Position numbers and translations under genes: made by a program. This document shows positions 45,925-57,780 of a DNA stretch of 64,000 nucleotides, one piece after another; positions within the stretch are counted from its first letter, which is position 1; each line of letters begins with the position of its first letter. Origin of the DNA: Hypholoma sublateritium FD-334 SS-4 (taxonomy: Eukaryota > Basidiomycota > Agaricomycetes > Agaricales > Strophariaceae); assembly GCA_000827495.1 (NCBI GenBank), contig KN817566.1, positions 186,001 through 250,000 of the forward strand, in the 5' to 3' direction. The notes below the pieces were generated by a model, which saw only the letters and a list, made by a program, of their open reading frames with translations, was not told the origin of the DNA and did not search any database.

Positions 45925-48900
45925 ATGGTGCACATGAAGCATACAGGCGATACCCGGAAACCGTACAGTGGTCTGTCTCGATCACTGGTCATTGCGATCG
46001 ATGTCGGGACTACCTTTAGCGGCGTACGTACCCTACCCTTCTACGTTGCGTGCCACATTGACGCAGATTGGCCCTGGAACAGGTATCATATGCGATTCTC
46101 GAGCCTGGAGAGATACCCAAAATTCATGGCGTTACCCGGTACGACACAATCCACTTTGCTATTGTTGGGTAGATGATTGAACTCTTTGCAGATTCCCCGG
46201 ACAAGAACATGTCGCGGGCAACTCAAAGATACCCTCTGTGATATACTACGACAAGAATGGCTCTATCATGGCTGCAGGTGCGGAGGCCGACAGCAACTCC
46301 ATCGTGGCCCAGGCAGAAGACGATGGGTGGATAAAGGCGGAGCTGTGCGTCGCCCCTGTTCTGCCCAGTTACACGCTGACCCCTCTATGTAGGTTCAAGC
46401 TACGCCTTCGCCCACGCCAGATGCAGCTCAACATGAACGGTATGCGCCTTAGTCCGCTACCACGCGGCAAATCGCCCGTACATGTCTTCGGCGACTACCT
46501 CAACTACCTGTACAGTTGCACCCGTTCGTTTATCTCCGACACACATGCAAATGGCACCGCTTTGTGGAACGCGGTGGAATCAGACATCCAATTTGTCCTA
46601 AGCCACCCGAACGGATGGGAAGGTCCACAGCAGACGCGCATGCGCAAGGCTGCAGTGTACGGCAGGCTCGTGCCCGACTCGGACGAGGGTCGCGCGCGCA
46701 TCCGCTTCGTGACAGAGGGCGAGGCCAGCTTGCACGCATGTGTCCTTAGTGGGCTTGCGGGGGATGTTCTTTCGGTGCGTCGTGGATTTTTTGTTCGCTA
46801 TCTTCGCCTAAAGCCTTCCGCAGAACCCGTCCAAGCATGGCTTCCTGATCGCAGATGCCGGAGGAGGCACGCTTGATATCAGCTCGTATGCTATCAAGGG
46901 AACATCACCGCTTTCCATGGAGGAAATCGCCCCGCCCGATTGCATATTTGCGGGATCTGTGTTCGTTAGTAGACGCGCTAGAGAGTTCCTGGAAGGTTTG
47001 CTCGTTTCATGCTCTCCGACAGTCTCAGCATCTAATTCAATTTCTTGTCGGTAGAAAAACTCAAGCATTCAAAGTACGGAACTCCAGACTCCCTGGACCA
47101 TATCACCCGCAAGTTCGATGAGACGACCAAGCGCTTATTCCGTAATCGGAATGAACTACAATTTATCTTGTTCGGATCTCCTTTAGATAGAGTACGTCGC
47201 AGCCACGGTACAGTCTACTTCATCTTATCCATCGGTCGTGTAGGATTCCGCTGTTGGGATTAGGAATGGGCAGCTGCGCCTGACTGGGTGAGCAATTGTT
47301 ATTATCTGATATTTGTATCTGTGCTGATATAGCTTACAGTAATGAAGGTGCGATATCTAGCCCCTATCTCTATGCATGTTTACACAGACCCTCTTTTCCA
47401 CCGTAGTCGCCAACCTTTTTGAACCTTCTGTTGACGGTGAGCACACTTTGCTATTTTGGAATGATCGCTGAAGCCCGTATCATCTCTAGCTGCTGTAAAT
47501 TGTATCAAAAATCAAATTGACGCCTCGCGTGGAATGATACGAGTGAGTTGGATTCTTATGCGTTCAGTTTGCATCCCGGCTTACGAATTCTATTCTTTCA
47601 AGTCGGTCTTCTTGGTCGGAGGATACGCAGCGTCCCCATGGCTATTCGGGTATACTCCCTTCTGACTCCAATTCTCCCAATGTCTACTAATTTTCGTACG
47701 TAGACAATTGCAAGAACGTCTTGCTCCTTACAACATCAATGTCAGCAGGCCTGACACCCAAACGTGCGTGGACTAGTCTCTTTCTATCTGGGCCTCTTTC
47801 TAAGCCACGCATTTATTGTGTAGATCCAAGGCCGTTGCTGACGGCGCCATCGGGTTTTATTGCGACCATCACGTATCTGCGCGCATGTCAAAATTCATGT
47901 ACGGCGTTGAGTTTTTGCGTGAGCTCGATCCCAATGACCCGGAGCATCTCGTGCGCAAAGAGAAATTGTGCGAGCTGCCCTCCGGGCCTAAGTTACTACC
48001 CGATGCATTTGACTGCATCCTTGCCAGGGTATGTTAGTTGTTACTTTCATCTAAATCAAAGAAGTTGAACATCGGCTTGCAGTCCGTCAAAGTGAAGGAG
48101 TCAACAGTGTTCACGAGGAAGTATTGCACCGAGCTTACAAACTTATCGATGCTCTCTGTATTTGAAGTCGAGATTTGGTGTTACAGGGGCGGAAATGTGG
48201 TCCCAAAGTGGATCAATAGACACGAAGGTAATGCTGCGCAGTGTTTCTACTCCTTGGAGCAAGACTAACAATTCTCGTATATCAGATGAATTTTCTACAC
48301 TTTGCGTTGTCCAGGCTGACCTTTCGCCGCTGAATGGAAGCGCTGAGCCCAAAGCCGGGAAGAACGGAAAGAAATATTGGACCATTGTGTTCTCCGTCGA
48401 GATTCACTTTGGATTGACGGAATTCAAGGCCAGAATCAAGTGGATGGACAATGTGAGTTTCGAGTTTCTCTCTCCCCACGTTATATTGATGGTCTTACTC
48501 TTTATATCTTCAGGGTCAAGTCAAATAGTGAGCGATTTCAGTGTGCCTGATATTTCTACGATTAAATGCTTCTGCAGTGGCCCAGCTGTTATCGTATATA
48601 ACGAGCGTGGTAGCCGTCTGGACGATGATGACGCTGATATCTATCCGGAAGATGATTCAGCTACTGTCAACACTGGGCGCGATCGCGATCGCGCACGTTC
48701 CTCGCCTTCGTCTCGCTCTCGTGCGCCTGTGGATTCCTATTATCCCTCTGCTACAGGAAGCAGCAGCAGGAGAACTTCCACGACGGGTAACTCCGAGCCC
48801 CCGCGCATGGAACGCACCTCTTCCAAAGGATACTCTCCATCAGTCGCTGCGCCGTCTCTCCGCAGCACACACTCATCTTCACGCAACGATGCTGCTAGAG

Positions 48901-51728
48901 GAAGTGACGGCGAACGTGTTACAAGTGACTCCGACAGGAAGAAGGGCAAGGACAGAATTCGCGATATTATTCCCGAGGACCGAGAGCGAGGGTTTGGACC
49001 ATCCGGGGGTGCGCCCGTCGAACGGACTCGCAGTGCCTCAACTGCCTACGGGACGCCCGCTATCGCCGTGGCCAAAGTTCCCAGCACCAATAGCAATGAT
49101 GCTGTGCAGGGCGAGATGCTGTCCTCGAACTGGGTTCCACCTGCTGGCCCCGTCCCGTCGCGTGCTCCTTCAGTCAAACCTCAGTCAAGATCCCCGTCGG
49201 TCCACGGTGGCACTGCCGTCCAGCAAACACCCCCTCAAGAATTTTCCGTGATTCCGCCATCGGCCGCCAGTGACCATCGCCAGAGTCATCTATGGGATAG
49301 CCCATCTGCAACGACCCAACCTCCCGCTGCAGAAGGCCGCCCTAGATCGCCCTTTGTGGACAAGCCCTACTCGCCCGGTCCTCCTGCTGCAACAGACCCT
49401 GTACATAGTCGGCCCCTGTCCGCATTCGGTGGCGATGCCGCCTACGGAAAGGCAGCGTCGGTCTACGCCGATGCGAGCCAGAGTCGACCCAGATCCCCGT
49501 ACGCCCCCTCGCAAGCTGATAGGCCCAAGTCACCCTTCGTGCTCGAGCCGCCGTCCGCTATTGGCCGCTCGGTTTCGCCGTTCGTTGATCGCCCCAAGAG
49601 CGGAATCGAGGGCACGTTCTTCGGCGACCGCCCCAAGTCCGCGTTCGGTGGCGCACCCCCAATGTTCGGAGACGCCGGGCCCGCGGCGGACATCGGGCAA
49701 GGTGCGGGGACGCCCTTGTTCGACGACCCGCCTGCGTCAGTGTTCGGCGACACGGGCGCTGCGGGCGGCGCGTTCGACAGTTGGAGCGCACCGGCCGTGG
49801 CCTCCCCAGCACTGTCGGCGAAGAGCGGGAAGAGCAAGCGCAAAGGGTCCGCCGCGGTGACGCCGTCGATGCCTGCGAGCGGCCTGGCGTCGCGCGCGTC
49901 GCCAGCTATCAGCGCGCATAAGTCTCCATTCGGAAAATCGCAGGACGGTGGGCTATTCGATGAGCCAGTCGTCGCCGCCGCGGCCGTGCCCGCGTCGCCC
50001 GCCCTCGGTGGCGCGGGCGGGCTGTGGGGCTCGAAAGCGCCGTCGCCAGCCAAGGACAAGGAGCGCGGGTTGAGCCCACTGAACCCGGCGGCGCAGATCA
50101 GCGATGATCCGGCGACGAGCGGCGGCGGGCTGTGGGGCTCCAAGGCGCCATCACCGATGGACAAGAGCAGGGGGCTCAGCCCGCTGAATCCTTCCGCCCA
50201 GATCTACGACGACCCCGCGCCGCCTCCCGTCGACTCGTGGGGCTTCGAAAACAACCAGGGTGGCTCGGGAGAGGGCGACACTTGGGGTAACAAGGGCGGA
50301 GATATGTGGGGTGGTGGTGACATAGCGCACGCATCGGAAACCAAGGTGTCGAGCCCTGCCCCCGTCCCCGTCACGCCCGTAGCAGAAACCCCCGTTGCAG
50401 AGACCCCCGTCGAGGAGACGCCCAAGGAGACGACTGTGGGTGGAAAGAAGAGGAAGAAGAAAGGCACTGCCGCTGCTGCGAAAGCTGCCCAGGACGACGA
50501 GGAGGAGCGCAAGAAAGCAGCGGCCGAGAAAGCAGATGCGGAGAGGAAGGCGGAAGAGGCGCAAGTCGAAGCAGACAGGAACGCAGAAGCTAACAGATTG
50601 GCCGAAGAGGCGCGGCACGCTGAGGCGGAGAGAGAGGCGGAGGAAAAGAGGAAGGAGGAAGAGAGGAAGGAGGAAGAGAGGAAAGCAGAGGCGGAGAAGG
50701 CCGACAAGGCTAAGCAGGAAGCTGATAGACTTGCTCAGGAGGAAGCAGATAGACTTGCTCAGGAGGAAGCAGATAGATTGGCCAAGGAGGAGCAAGATAG
50801 ACTGGCTAAAGAAGAGGCAGATAGACTGTTCAAGGAGGAGGAAGAAAAATTGGCCAAAGAGCTGGCCGATCTTGAAGCGAAGCAGGCAGCAGACGATCTG
50901 GCCGAAAAGGAGCGCAAGGAGAAAGAGGAGAAGGATCAGGCTGCTGTGCCCGTTTCGCTGTTTGGAAATTCGGCATCTATGTTCTCTGGTGGGCACCTTT
51001 CTTCATCTTCTCTCAACCCACCCGATCAACTTTGGGTATCGACAGATACCGGCGGTGGCGATGACAGCTGGGGCTCGTCGTGGGGTGCCCCAATCAGCGC
51101 TGGAGGAAAGAAGAAGAAAGGCAAAGGGAACGCGACACCTACATCCGCCCTCAAGACTTCTGCATTTGGGTTTGGTGGTAGTAGCTCTTGGGGCCAGTTT
51201 GGGTCATCTCCGGCCGACGAAGCCCCCACAGACGGCCCGATCCCCTCGTCCAAGCCAGTAACCACAGACTTACCGCCCTCAACAGGATTTTCTCTTGATT
51301 TCGGGTCCTCGAACTTGGGCTTCAGTTTCGGAGATAGCACAGCAGTCAAAGTGCCATCGCGAACGCCATCCCGGGCACCCTCCCCTGCACCTGTGGCCAA
51401 CGAAACGCCTGCGGCCAACGAAACACCTGCGGCCAATGAAGAACCTGCCACCCCAGCTGCCGATGCCGCAGACCCTGGTGATGCAATTAGTCCAACGGGA
51501 GAGGCTGCAGATGCCCTGGCAGACTTGCTGGACAATCCTGAAGGCGAGGGTGAGGATGACGGATGGGGGGGAGCGCCAACGATCGGAAAGAAACAGAAGA
51601 AGAAGAAGAAAGCAGGTGCCGCGAGTGATGCCAATGATACCCCGGCCGCTACACCTGTTGAGGAGACACCGGCGGCTGAGCCTGCAGGAGGAGGAGGAGG
51701 AGCAAAGAAGAAGAAGAAGAAAAAGTAA
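45925..51728 (+). CDS. Hsp70-like (HSPA12-type) ATPase fused to a long disordered/coiled-coil tail
   Basis: Seventeen exons: 45925-46023, 46083-46138, 46192-46344, 46393-46774, 46824-46995, 47055-47191, 47244-47287, 47340-47347, 47407-47436, 47490-47542, 47603-47649, 47704-47763, 47824-48028, 48083-48227, 48286-48452, 48514-48527, 48578-51728, giving 1640 aa. Residues 1-600 are an actin-fold Hsp70-like domain: phosphate 1 IDVGTTFSGVSY, phosphate 2 IADAGGGTLDIS, adenosine motif FLVGGYAASPWLFG, and the end block GPAVIVYNE typical of agaric Hsp70-like proteins. The same frame then runs on for about 1040 residues. These hold RPKSPF-type repeats, GLWGSKAPSP twice, a charged Ala/Glu/Lys/Arg coiled coil (about 1208-1375; EEADRLA repeats), Trp-Gly motifs beside Lys clusters, and a poly-Lys end. 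A separate second gene starting inside the last exon cannot be excluded. Confidence 0.85.
50715..50830 (+). repeat. 24-bp tandem repeat encoding EEADRLAQ coiled coil
   Basis: Near-identical units around aggaagcagatagacttgct repeat about four to five times within the tail of the Hsp70-like gene. They encode (A/Q)EEADRLA octads with Lys and Phe variants. Confidence 0.8.
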
Positions 51729-53317
51729 ACATTTTCTCTTCGACAAGTTGTTGCGCCCTTTTAGATGTTTGGACTAAGTACTACTATATGCTTTCACTTC
51801 TCTTTTCAGATACCTTTTATTATGTACCGATTCTTGTATACTCTTCTTGATGACATTACGACTTGACATGCCCCTGATGATTGCTCATGAGTAATCGTCA
51901 TGTTCTAACAGCGAATCGCCAATCGGTAAATGAAGTGTAAATAATTCACTTTGACTTTGACTCTCTTCACTCCTCGGCCTTATAGCCGGTTAATCCTCTG
52001 TCTCATCTACATACCTCGCTGAAATAACGCGCTGCTTCTTGGCGCGTCATATATTCATATTGGCCGACGCGTCCGGTGTCATGTGACACAGGTGACCGCA
52101 TAGGTTCCGAGACCGTTCAATTGAAGGTACCTTTCTTACCACCATCACCGGCTTCTACGATTGAGATACCCCGCCAGAATCAAACCTGAATATGCTACCA
52201 AACACACAGAAACTCTGCCTGAATGGACTGCTTGATTATATCACACTCTAGGGACTCGAATCAAGTACTCTGGGCACAATGCCGGCGCAATGGCCAAAAT
52301 GGCGCCTGTGGCTCGAGCTGGTTCACTCTAGAACGGTATTCAATTTCGTCGTCTTTCAAGGTACCATCTACAAGGGCATGCGTTAATCGCCCAACCCTGC
52401 TTAAATTTGGCTCTACGATATGTTGGCTTTCATCTGCTACATTAAATCATCCTCGCCACGAAGGAGCTATTTTCCCCGCATCTATATTCGCCGCGGAGGA
52501 TCGAACAGCCTTAACTCGCCTTATCTACATTTCAAGTGCGTTGGTCGTTTGAAGATCTTCAAATTGTGGCTTCAGTCACTGGAGGCGGCTCATATAGTCA
52601 CCGACGGTCAGACTGTCTTACTGTTCAATCCTAAAGAAATTGAAGGTAAACGAATGACTACATAATATATTGGTATTCCTTCCCGCCTCCAGTCTCCTTC
52701 GACAGTCGCAACCTTATTAGAACACAAAACACGAAAGTATGTCTCTCTTCCAGATACGGTTTGATTCTACATATGTGCAAAATTCACCCTGAATTCCAGA
52801 ATGCTGTAACAATCAGGCAGGTTAGAGTCTGCAGGCGTCGATCCTCTTATATACTCCATGTGTGTTACATGTAAAAACGCGGAAACGATTTACCCTGCGT
52901 CCATGCAGATTCGCACGACAAGGAGCGACAAGTTCGGACACGCGTCGATTTCAAATTTTCACCGTTTGGGTGCCTCGTGTTCAAGCAGGGAGCGTTTAAC
53001 CCCTGTATTTGCCTTCTTGCTCGGTGTTAGAGACTAGTCACTGTGGCCAGAGATGGTCGACTCAAAGCCAAGTTCGTTGACCGAGGCTGTGGGTCCACGA
53101 CGGGAGGCCGATCGGTAGGTGACATACATGAAATGAATTTATAGAGAATCCACGCAGTTCCGGCGTGTTGATAAAGAAGCATGGGGAAGTTCAGTTCGGT
53201 CCGTCGTCTCTTTACCTTTCACTTATCGCTCACTTGTCGACAACGCACCCTAAGAGGAGCCTAAGCGCAAGGCGCCTTGAGTCATATTACTTGTATTGAT
53301 AATCGCTCTGTTTGGTC
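51729..53317. other. 1.6 kb intergenic, nothing recognised
   Basis: Between the Hsp70-like gene and the next plus-strand gene. A 109-codon plus frame at 52223-52552 has no family features or splice partner. Confidence 0.4.
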
Positions 53318-54970
53318 ATGTCTTTCTTGTCCAGTATCCTGAGCACAGCATACGACTATCTTTCCCCACCAGCGTCCCCACACCATCCTCCAGTCTCAAT
53401 CCCGGTTTCCCGCGAGCCGTCGTCGCTGCCAACACCCTTGAAGGACCGGTTGGATGCAGCTTGCCAGTCGCCCACGAGTACCTTGTCCCACCTCTCGCCC
53501 AATTCCATGCGCCGCGAACTTGACATCAGCAAGCATGATCTCGCGCGCGCCCAGGTCGACTCTACCCAGCTGAAAGAGCGCTGCAAGATGCTAGAGAAGA
53601 CCCTTAAGGAGACCCGCGAGCTCCTGCGCGCCCGGGAGGCCGAGCTCGAGAAGATGCGCCGTGAGCGGGACAGGGAGCGGGCGATGGCCGAGCGCAGGCG
53701 CAGTGACGTCGGGCCTAATTATCAGACGCAGCAAACGAACGGCACGAGGCAGGGCGGCGGTTCACTCGACACGCGCATGTCATCTGCAGACCTCGCACGG
53801 GAAATGCATGGGAACCGCATGCACGACGGCCAGCCACGGCATACCCCGTCGCCGTCCCGCAACTCGTCGTCTTCGACCTCAGCATCGACGTCTTTGAGCG
53901 CGAGCAGCGCCCAGGGCACGAACCACGAGGAGGACCGGGCACGTTTCCGCAGCACGGAGACGTATATGACCCGTATCGATAGCTGGTCGGGCGCCCAGGT
54001 CCTGCAGGCGGTGCACGACATCAACTCGGAGATCCTGCAATTTTCTGCCTCGGCGACGGAGATGTGTACCTTCCTGCCCGCGCCGGCGTCGCCCGCGAAC
54101 CCTCGCCTGGCGCAGGTCCTGCAGGACACGACCGCACGCATCGGGCCGAGCATGAGCCGCATCCTCGCTACCCGCGACCACGCGCAGGACCCGCTCCTCG
54201 TCCAGCTCGCGCTACAGGGTTGCGTCTCGCTGTGTATCGCGCGCGCCCTCAACTCGTTCTGCATCGGCTTCCCGTCCAAGTCCGACGCCGTGCTCGCGCA
54301 GATTTACAGCAGTATGCACCGCGCGGAGCCGCAGCCAACGTCCGCGCGCTGGCGCGCCTTGACACACCAGCACATCCACACAATCTACCCGACGCTGACG
54401 GACTACAGCGTCGGTGAGCTCACGGACACGATCCTGCGCTGGTGCACGGATATCTTCCTTCTAGCGAACTGCCAGTCGTTCACGCCGCCGCCGCCCGCGC
54501 GCAGCCCGTCGTCATCGCCTACCCTGTCGATCTCGCCACCGAGCTCGCTGCCGCCGCCCACCCCCGCGGCACAGCTGCGGAGCATGTATGCGGACCAGAT
54601 CCGCCGGATATCGCGCGCAGTGATGCGGCTCGCGAGCGTCACGCGTGAGGAGATCATGTCAACTTCGTTCGAAGTGACGATCGCCGATCCTTCCGGTGAC
54701 TTCATGGGCAGAGAGATGGTCGACGCCTTCGGCGAATACGGCGAGAGCCGCGGAAAAGTCCTCGCGACAATGGAGCTGGGGCTCAAGTGCATCACGCGCG
54801 TCAGCGTCATTTCCGACGGGCCTATCAATGGGAACGGACAGCGCGGCGATGGCAAGCACGGTGTCGGCAGGATCGTTGGTGGAGAAGACGGCGAGGCGGC
54901 CTTCGAGCAGCGACTTCTGCTGCAGCCCAAGGTCGTGCTGGAGTCGGTATTGGAGGTTCTTGATCGGTGA
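53318..54970 (+). CDS. unknown protein with coiled coil and helical C-terminal domain
   Basis: A single open frame of 550 aa. Residues about 65-130 form a strongly charged coiled coil (RRELDISKHDLARAQVDSTQ, LKETRELLRAREAELEKMRR). A Ser-rich linker (SSSSTSASTSLSASS) follows. From about 215 an ordered, helical domain begins with TYMTRIDSWSGAQVLQAVHD and INSEILQFSASATEMCTFLP and runs to a C-terminal helix (LLLQPKVVLESVLEVLDR). I have seen this SW(S/T)xxQVLxxVxxINxEI pattern in many agaric hypothetical proteins, but no function is known to me. The start ATG at 53318 (MSFLSSILSTAYDYLSP) is preferred over an in-frame GTG six bases upstream. Confidence 0.8.
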   Translation: MSFLSSILSTAYDYLSPPASPHHPPVSIPVSREPSSLPTPLKDRLDAACQSPTSTLSHLSPNSMRRELDISKHDLARAQVDSTQLKERCKMLEKTLKETRELLRAREAELEKMRRERDRERAMAERRRSDVGPNYQTQQTNGTRQGGGSLDTRMSSADLAREMHGNRMHDGQPRHTPSPSRNSSSSTSASTSLSASSAQGTNHEEDRARFRSTETYMTRIDSWSGAQVLQAVHDINSEILQFSASATEMCTFLPAPASPANPRLAQVLQDTTARIGPSMSRILATRDHAQDPLLVQLALQGCVSLCIARALNSFCIGFPSKSDAVLAQIYSSMHRAEPQPTSARWRALTHQHIHTIYPTLTDYSVGELTDTILRWCTDIFLLANCQSFTPPPPARSPSSSPTLSISPPSSLPPPTPAAQLRSMYADQIRRISRAVMRLASVTREEIMSTSFEVTIADPSGDFMGREMVDAFGEYGESRGKVLATMELGLKCITRVSVISDGPINGNGQRGDGKHGVGRIVGGEDGEAAFEQRLLLQPKVVLESVLEVLDR

Positions 54971-55894
54971 CGCGGACGAGGCCGTTCTCTCTCTCTCACC
55001 CCCTTCTTGGCTTTTGGCCCAACATTTTCGCCTTTGCCCTGCGTGATCTATTCGATATTATTTGGAAGCCCTATTCGACATGCGGAATCGCGCAAGCATT
55101 TCTCGACGTGGAAGTCGCACAACGACGCCGCAAACGGACCCGTCACGCGAACCATCCACCGCACCTCGAACTTAACTTGAGTTTATTACCCCGCTGCCAG
55201 TAGTCCGCCGCACTCGCCGCGCTCACACACGGTGCTCGCTATATCCCAACTTGATACCCACCCTTTTTGCCTATGTGGACCCCGCACGGCGCGCTAGCGC
55301 TGTGGCACGAACAGTGTATAATTACTAATGTATATTTTCGATCTACAGAGAGAGATCTGTATATGTACAAGCCAAATGACTTTTTCGCCGGATAAACCTG
55401 TCCTTTGAACGATGAGAACGTTCGCGATCTGAACTATTGCTATTATCCCGATGTTCTCTGTCTTTTGATTGGTGTCGTACATCGTGACTCTGAGGAGGGC
55501 GCAAATATGCAGGAAGACGGAACCATCTGTGGACGGTGCAAGGCCTAGATCGTCGTGTGGGCGCATGACTAAAAATAGATCTACTAAGGGATGATTTGCT
55601 TCGCAATTATTGATAGAAAGATCCAAGTCATCCCATAGTACCTGCCAAAACTTGGAAACCTTCGCAGAGCAAAAGGTTAAAAAGAAAATTGGATTTTCGG
55701 TCAACGGCACTCTTTGCGCAGCTTTGGTCCGGTTGAACCAAGGACAATGTGGTCTTTTTTGGAAATATTCCCGGGCAGTAAGGCCACCTCTGGGAAAATG
55801 TTCAACTCTACTATAAACGAGGTGCATCGTTGAAAACAGAGACGAGTCTTCTTACTCGTCTTCTATCCCCTTCATCAGGTGTACTGCCTCCCGA
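54971..55894. other. intergenic, one doubtful minus-strand frame
   Basis: A 177-codon minus-strand frame spans 55294-55827. It has a hydrophobic stretch (NIGIIAIVQIANVLIVQ) but no family features. It could be a small unknown gene or chance. The rest holds nothing recognisable. Confidence 0.3.
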
Positions 55895-56718
55895 ATGGCA
55901 TCCCACCACTACTATGAATACGAGCGATATGCCGCCTTAGGGGGGCAATCCCCCAGCCAATTCGGCGGGGAGTCGTCAAATCTTCTCTATAAACTGTGCC
56001 TCAACCCAGGTGAAGCGGCTCAGTTAAAACACAGCAACTCTAGGTGAGAATTACACGAATCCGCCGACTACACCACCAGCGCTGCAAACCATGTACTGAT
56101 TTCTCCACTAGTCATTTAGAAGAGACTCCATTTCCACTAGATGACACCATTGCGCACTCGCATTTGGACATATCATGCGGGAACGAGTGGAGAATTGCCC
56201 AGTCCGACCCGATAGCGGAAAGTACGCAGCGTGAGGAGGCGCCTCAGTCAGTGCCACCGAGGAGCAAGACGCGCACTCGGACTCGAGCCGTCAGGAAGCA
56301 CCGGTCGACGCAGGAACCCGTGGCCGGGCCCAGCACATCCTACGCTGCGTCTGTGACGTCTCGAAAGGGCAAGAAAAAGGAAACCGCGTCGAAGGGAAGC
56401 GCGGACAAGTCGGATGAGCTTCCACAAAAGAAGACGCGTTTACAGAATAAGCAACCAAAGTCGAAGGAACCGAGCGCCAAAGGCGGACACAGCGGTGTGG
56501 TTCAGAAAGAGAGGTATCAATGTCATTTATGCCCTGCTACTCTGAGCTCCCATGGCGCCTTGACGCGCCACCTTCTCTCAAGAAAGCACACTCAGAAACC
56601 GGGCTATGTGTGCCCGCTGTGCGAAGTGGCAACGACGCGCGACGACAGCATCAAGCGCCACTGGAAGGAAAAGCATCCTGGATTACCTTTTCCCGACAGC
56701 TTTGTTCAAGCAGTGTAA
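55895..56718 (+). CDS. C2H2 zinc-finger protein, small
   Basis: Two exons: 55895-56043 and 56112-56718, giving 251 aa. The start region (MASHHYYEYERYAALGGQS) is followed by an acidic LEETPFPLDD segment and a long basic linker rich in Lys/Arg (RSKTRTRTRAVRKHR, RKGKKKE), which likely gives nuclear targeting. Two C-terminal fingers follow: YQCHLCPATLSSHGALTRH...H (Cx2C, Hx5H) and YVCPLCEVATTRDDSIKRH...H (Cx2C, Hx4H). Finger order, spacing and the [16 protein letters not shown] match link it to the gene at 35436-36528. Role inferred: DNA-binding regulator. Confidence 0.85.
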
Positions 56719-57780
56719 AGTCTTTCATTGGACATTGTCATAGCCCCGTCTAGTCTACGGTCATCAAGCTTCTCTGTTCGTTACGATGTATAACTATGGT
56801 CTACATTTTTTTGGAAATATATTCAAGTGCATTGCATTCTCTCTACAGTACTAATAGATCTTTTAAGCAAGCTACGAAATATAAATAGCTGAATACCTCT
56901 TTAAAAAGCACTTTGAGAGCCCTTGATTATCTCAACGTATGCTGTTGGCAAAATATAAAATGACAACACAGATGCGACATGTTCCCTGATTTGATAGATT
57001 TGATAAATCTGTATTCAGACGGCCTACATATGGCTGTACGCGTCAAGGGACAATAATGGATGAAAAAAATGCAGACACGGGTCCGTTAAGCGAGTCCCCT
57101 GTGTAAGCTACGACTCAATCAGTTACCAAGAGAGGGTGTTTGTACATACAGAAGGAACGTGAATCTACAGAAGATCCGACACAGCCCCATCATCAGCAAA
57201 AGAGGAATTATCCGGTGAGCCCTGGTGGGTTTGGAGATTGCCGGGTGGAATCTAAAATGCATTTGATGACTGGTATTGCCTGATTTGGCCATGGGGCCAA
57301 CCGCCACCCTTGAAAGTCTGTCGCCCGAATGATTTCGTCTTGTAGGAATTATGCAGGTATTTTGAGGACTTGTAGACTCTATATGTACCTGCTACCCTTA
57401 TGACAATCCATTAGCTGGATATTTCCACCCTTAGTACATGTTGACATGTATTCTGAATACCTGGGAGATTCCTGCAAGTATGCCCAAGAGATCGTCTGCT
57501 GTGTGATTGCTTGTCAACGTACTCAGCAGCAAGACCATATAATGATAAGCCCTTCTTAATATTTGTTATCCAGATTCAATGAATATGACGTTAAAGCGAC
57601 AGGTTACAAGAACACCAAATGCCGGCCACCTTGACCGAAGCAGAGGAACACTGTGAATGGCGATACATGTGGCAAAAATAAAAATTCAAGTATAGCTAGA
57701 TAATTTCAACGTAAGGACAGAATTTGTCAAATTTTAGTAGATACGCCCCCGGGGCTCAGTCTGCAAATATTAGAAAATGA
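56719..57780. other. intergenic, nothing recognised
   Basis: AT-rich DNA of about 1 kb with short frames only. A near-direct repeat (tttgatagatttgataaatctg) lies near 56991. Confidence 0.4.

Noticed and set aside
48541..49251. 236-codon plus frame over the start of the Hsp70-like tail
   Set aside because: Other frame of the tail exon; repeats and Ser-Pro motifs are coherent only in the chosen frame.
50151..50996. 281-codon minus frame, Leu-rich and seemingly membrane-like
   Set aside because: Antisense of the Glu/Lys coiled coil; hydrophobic appearance is the usual antisense artefact.
50395..51261. 288-codon Arg-rich plus frame
   Set aside because: Frame shadow of the Lys/Glu/Ala coiled-coil region of the Hsp70-like tail.
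52230..52290. possible tRNA-like T-arm (ggactcgaatca)
   Set aside because: No matching acceptor stem, anticodon arm or A box could be drawn around it.
55294..55827. 177-codon minus frame
   Set aside because: Kept only as a note in the intergenic entry: no motif, no intron and it lies in the 3' flank of another gene.
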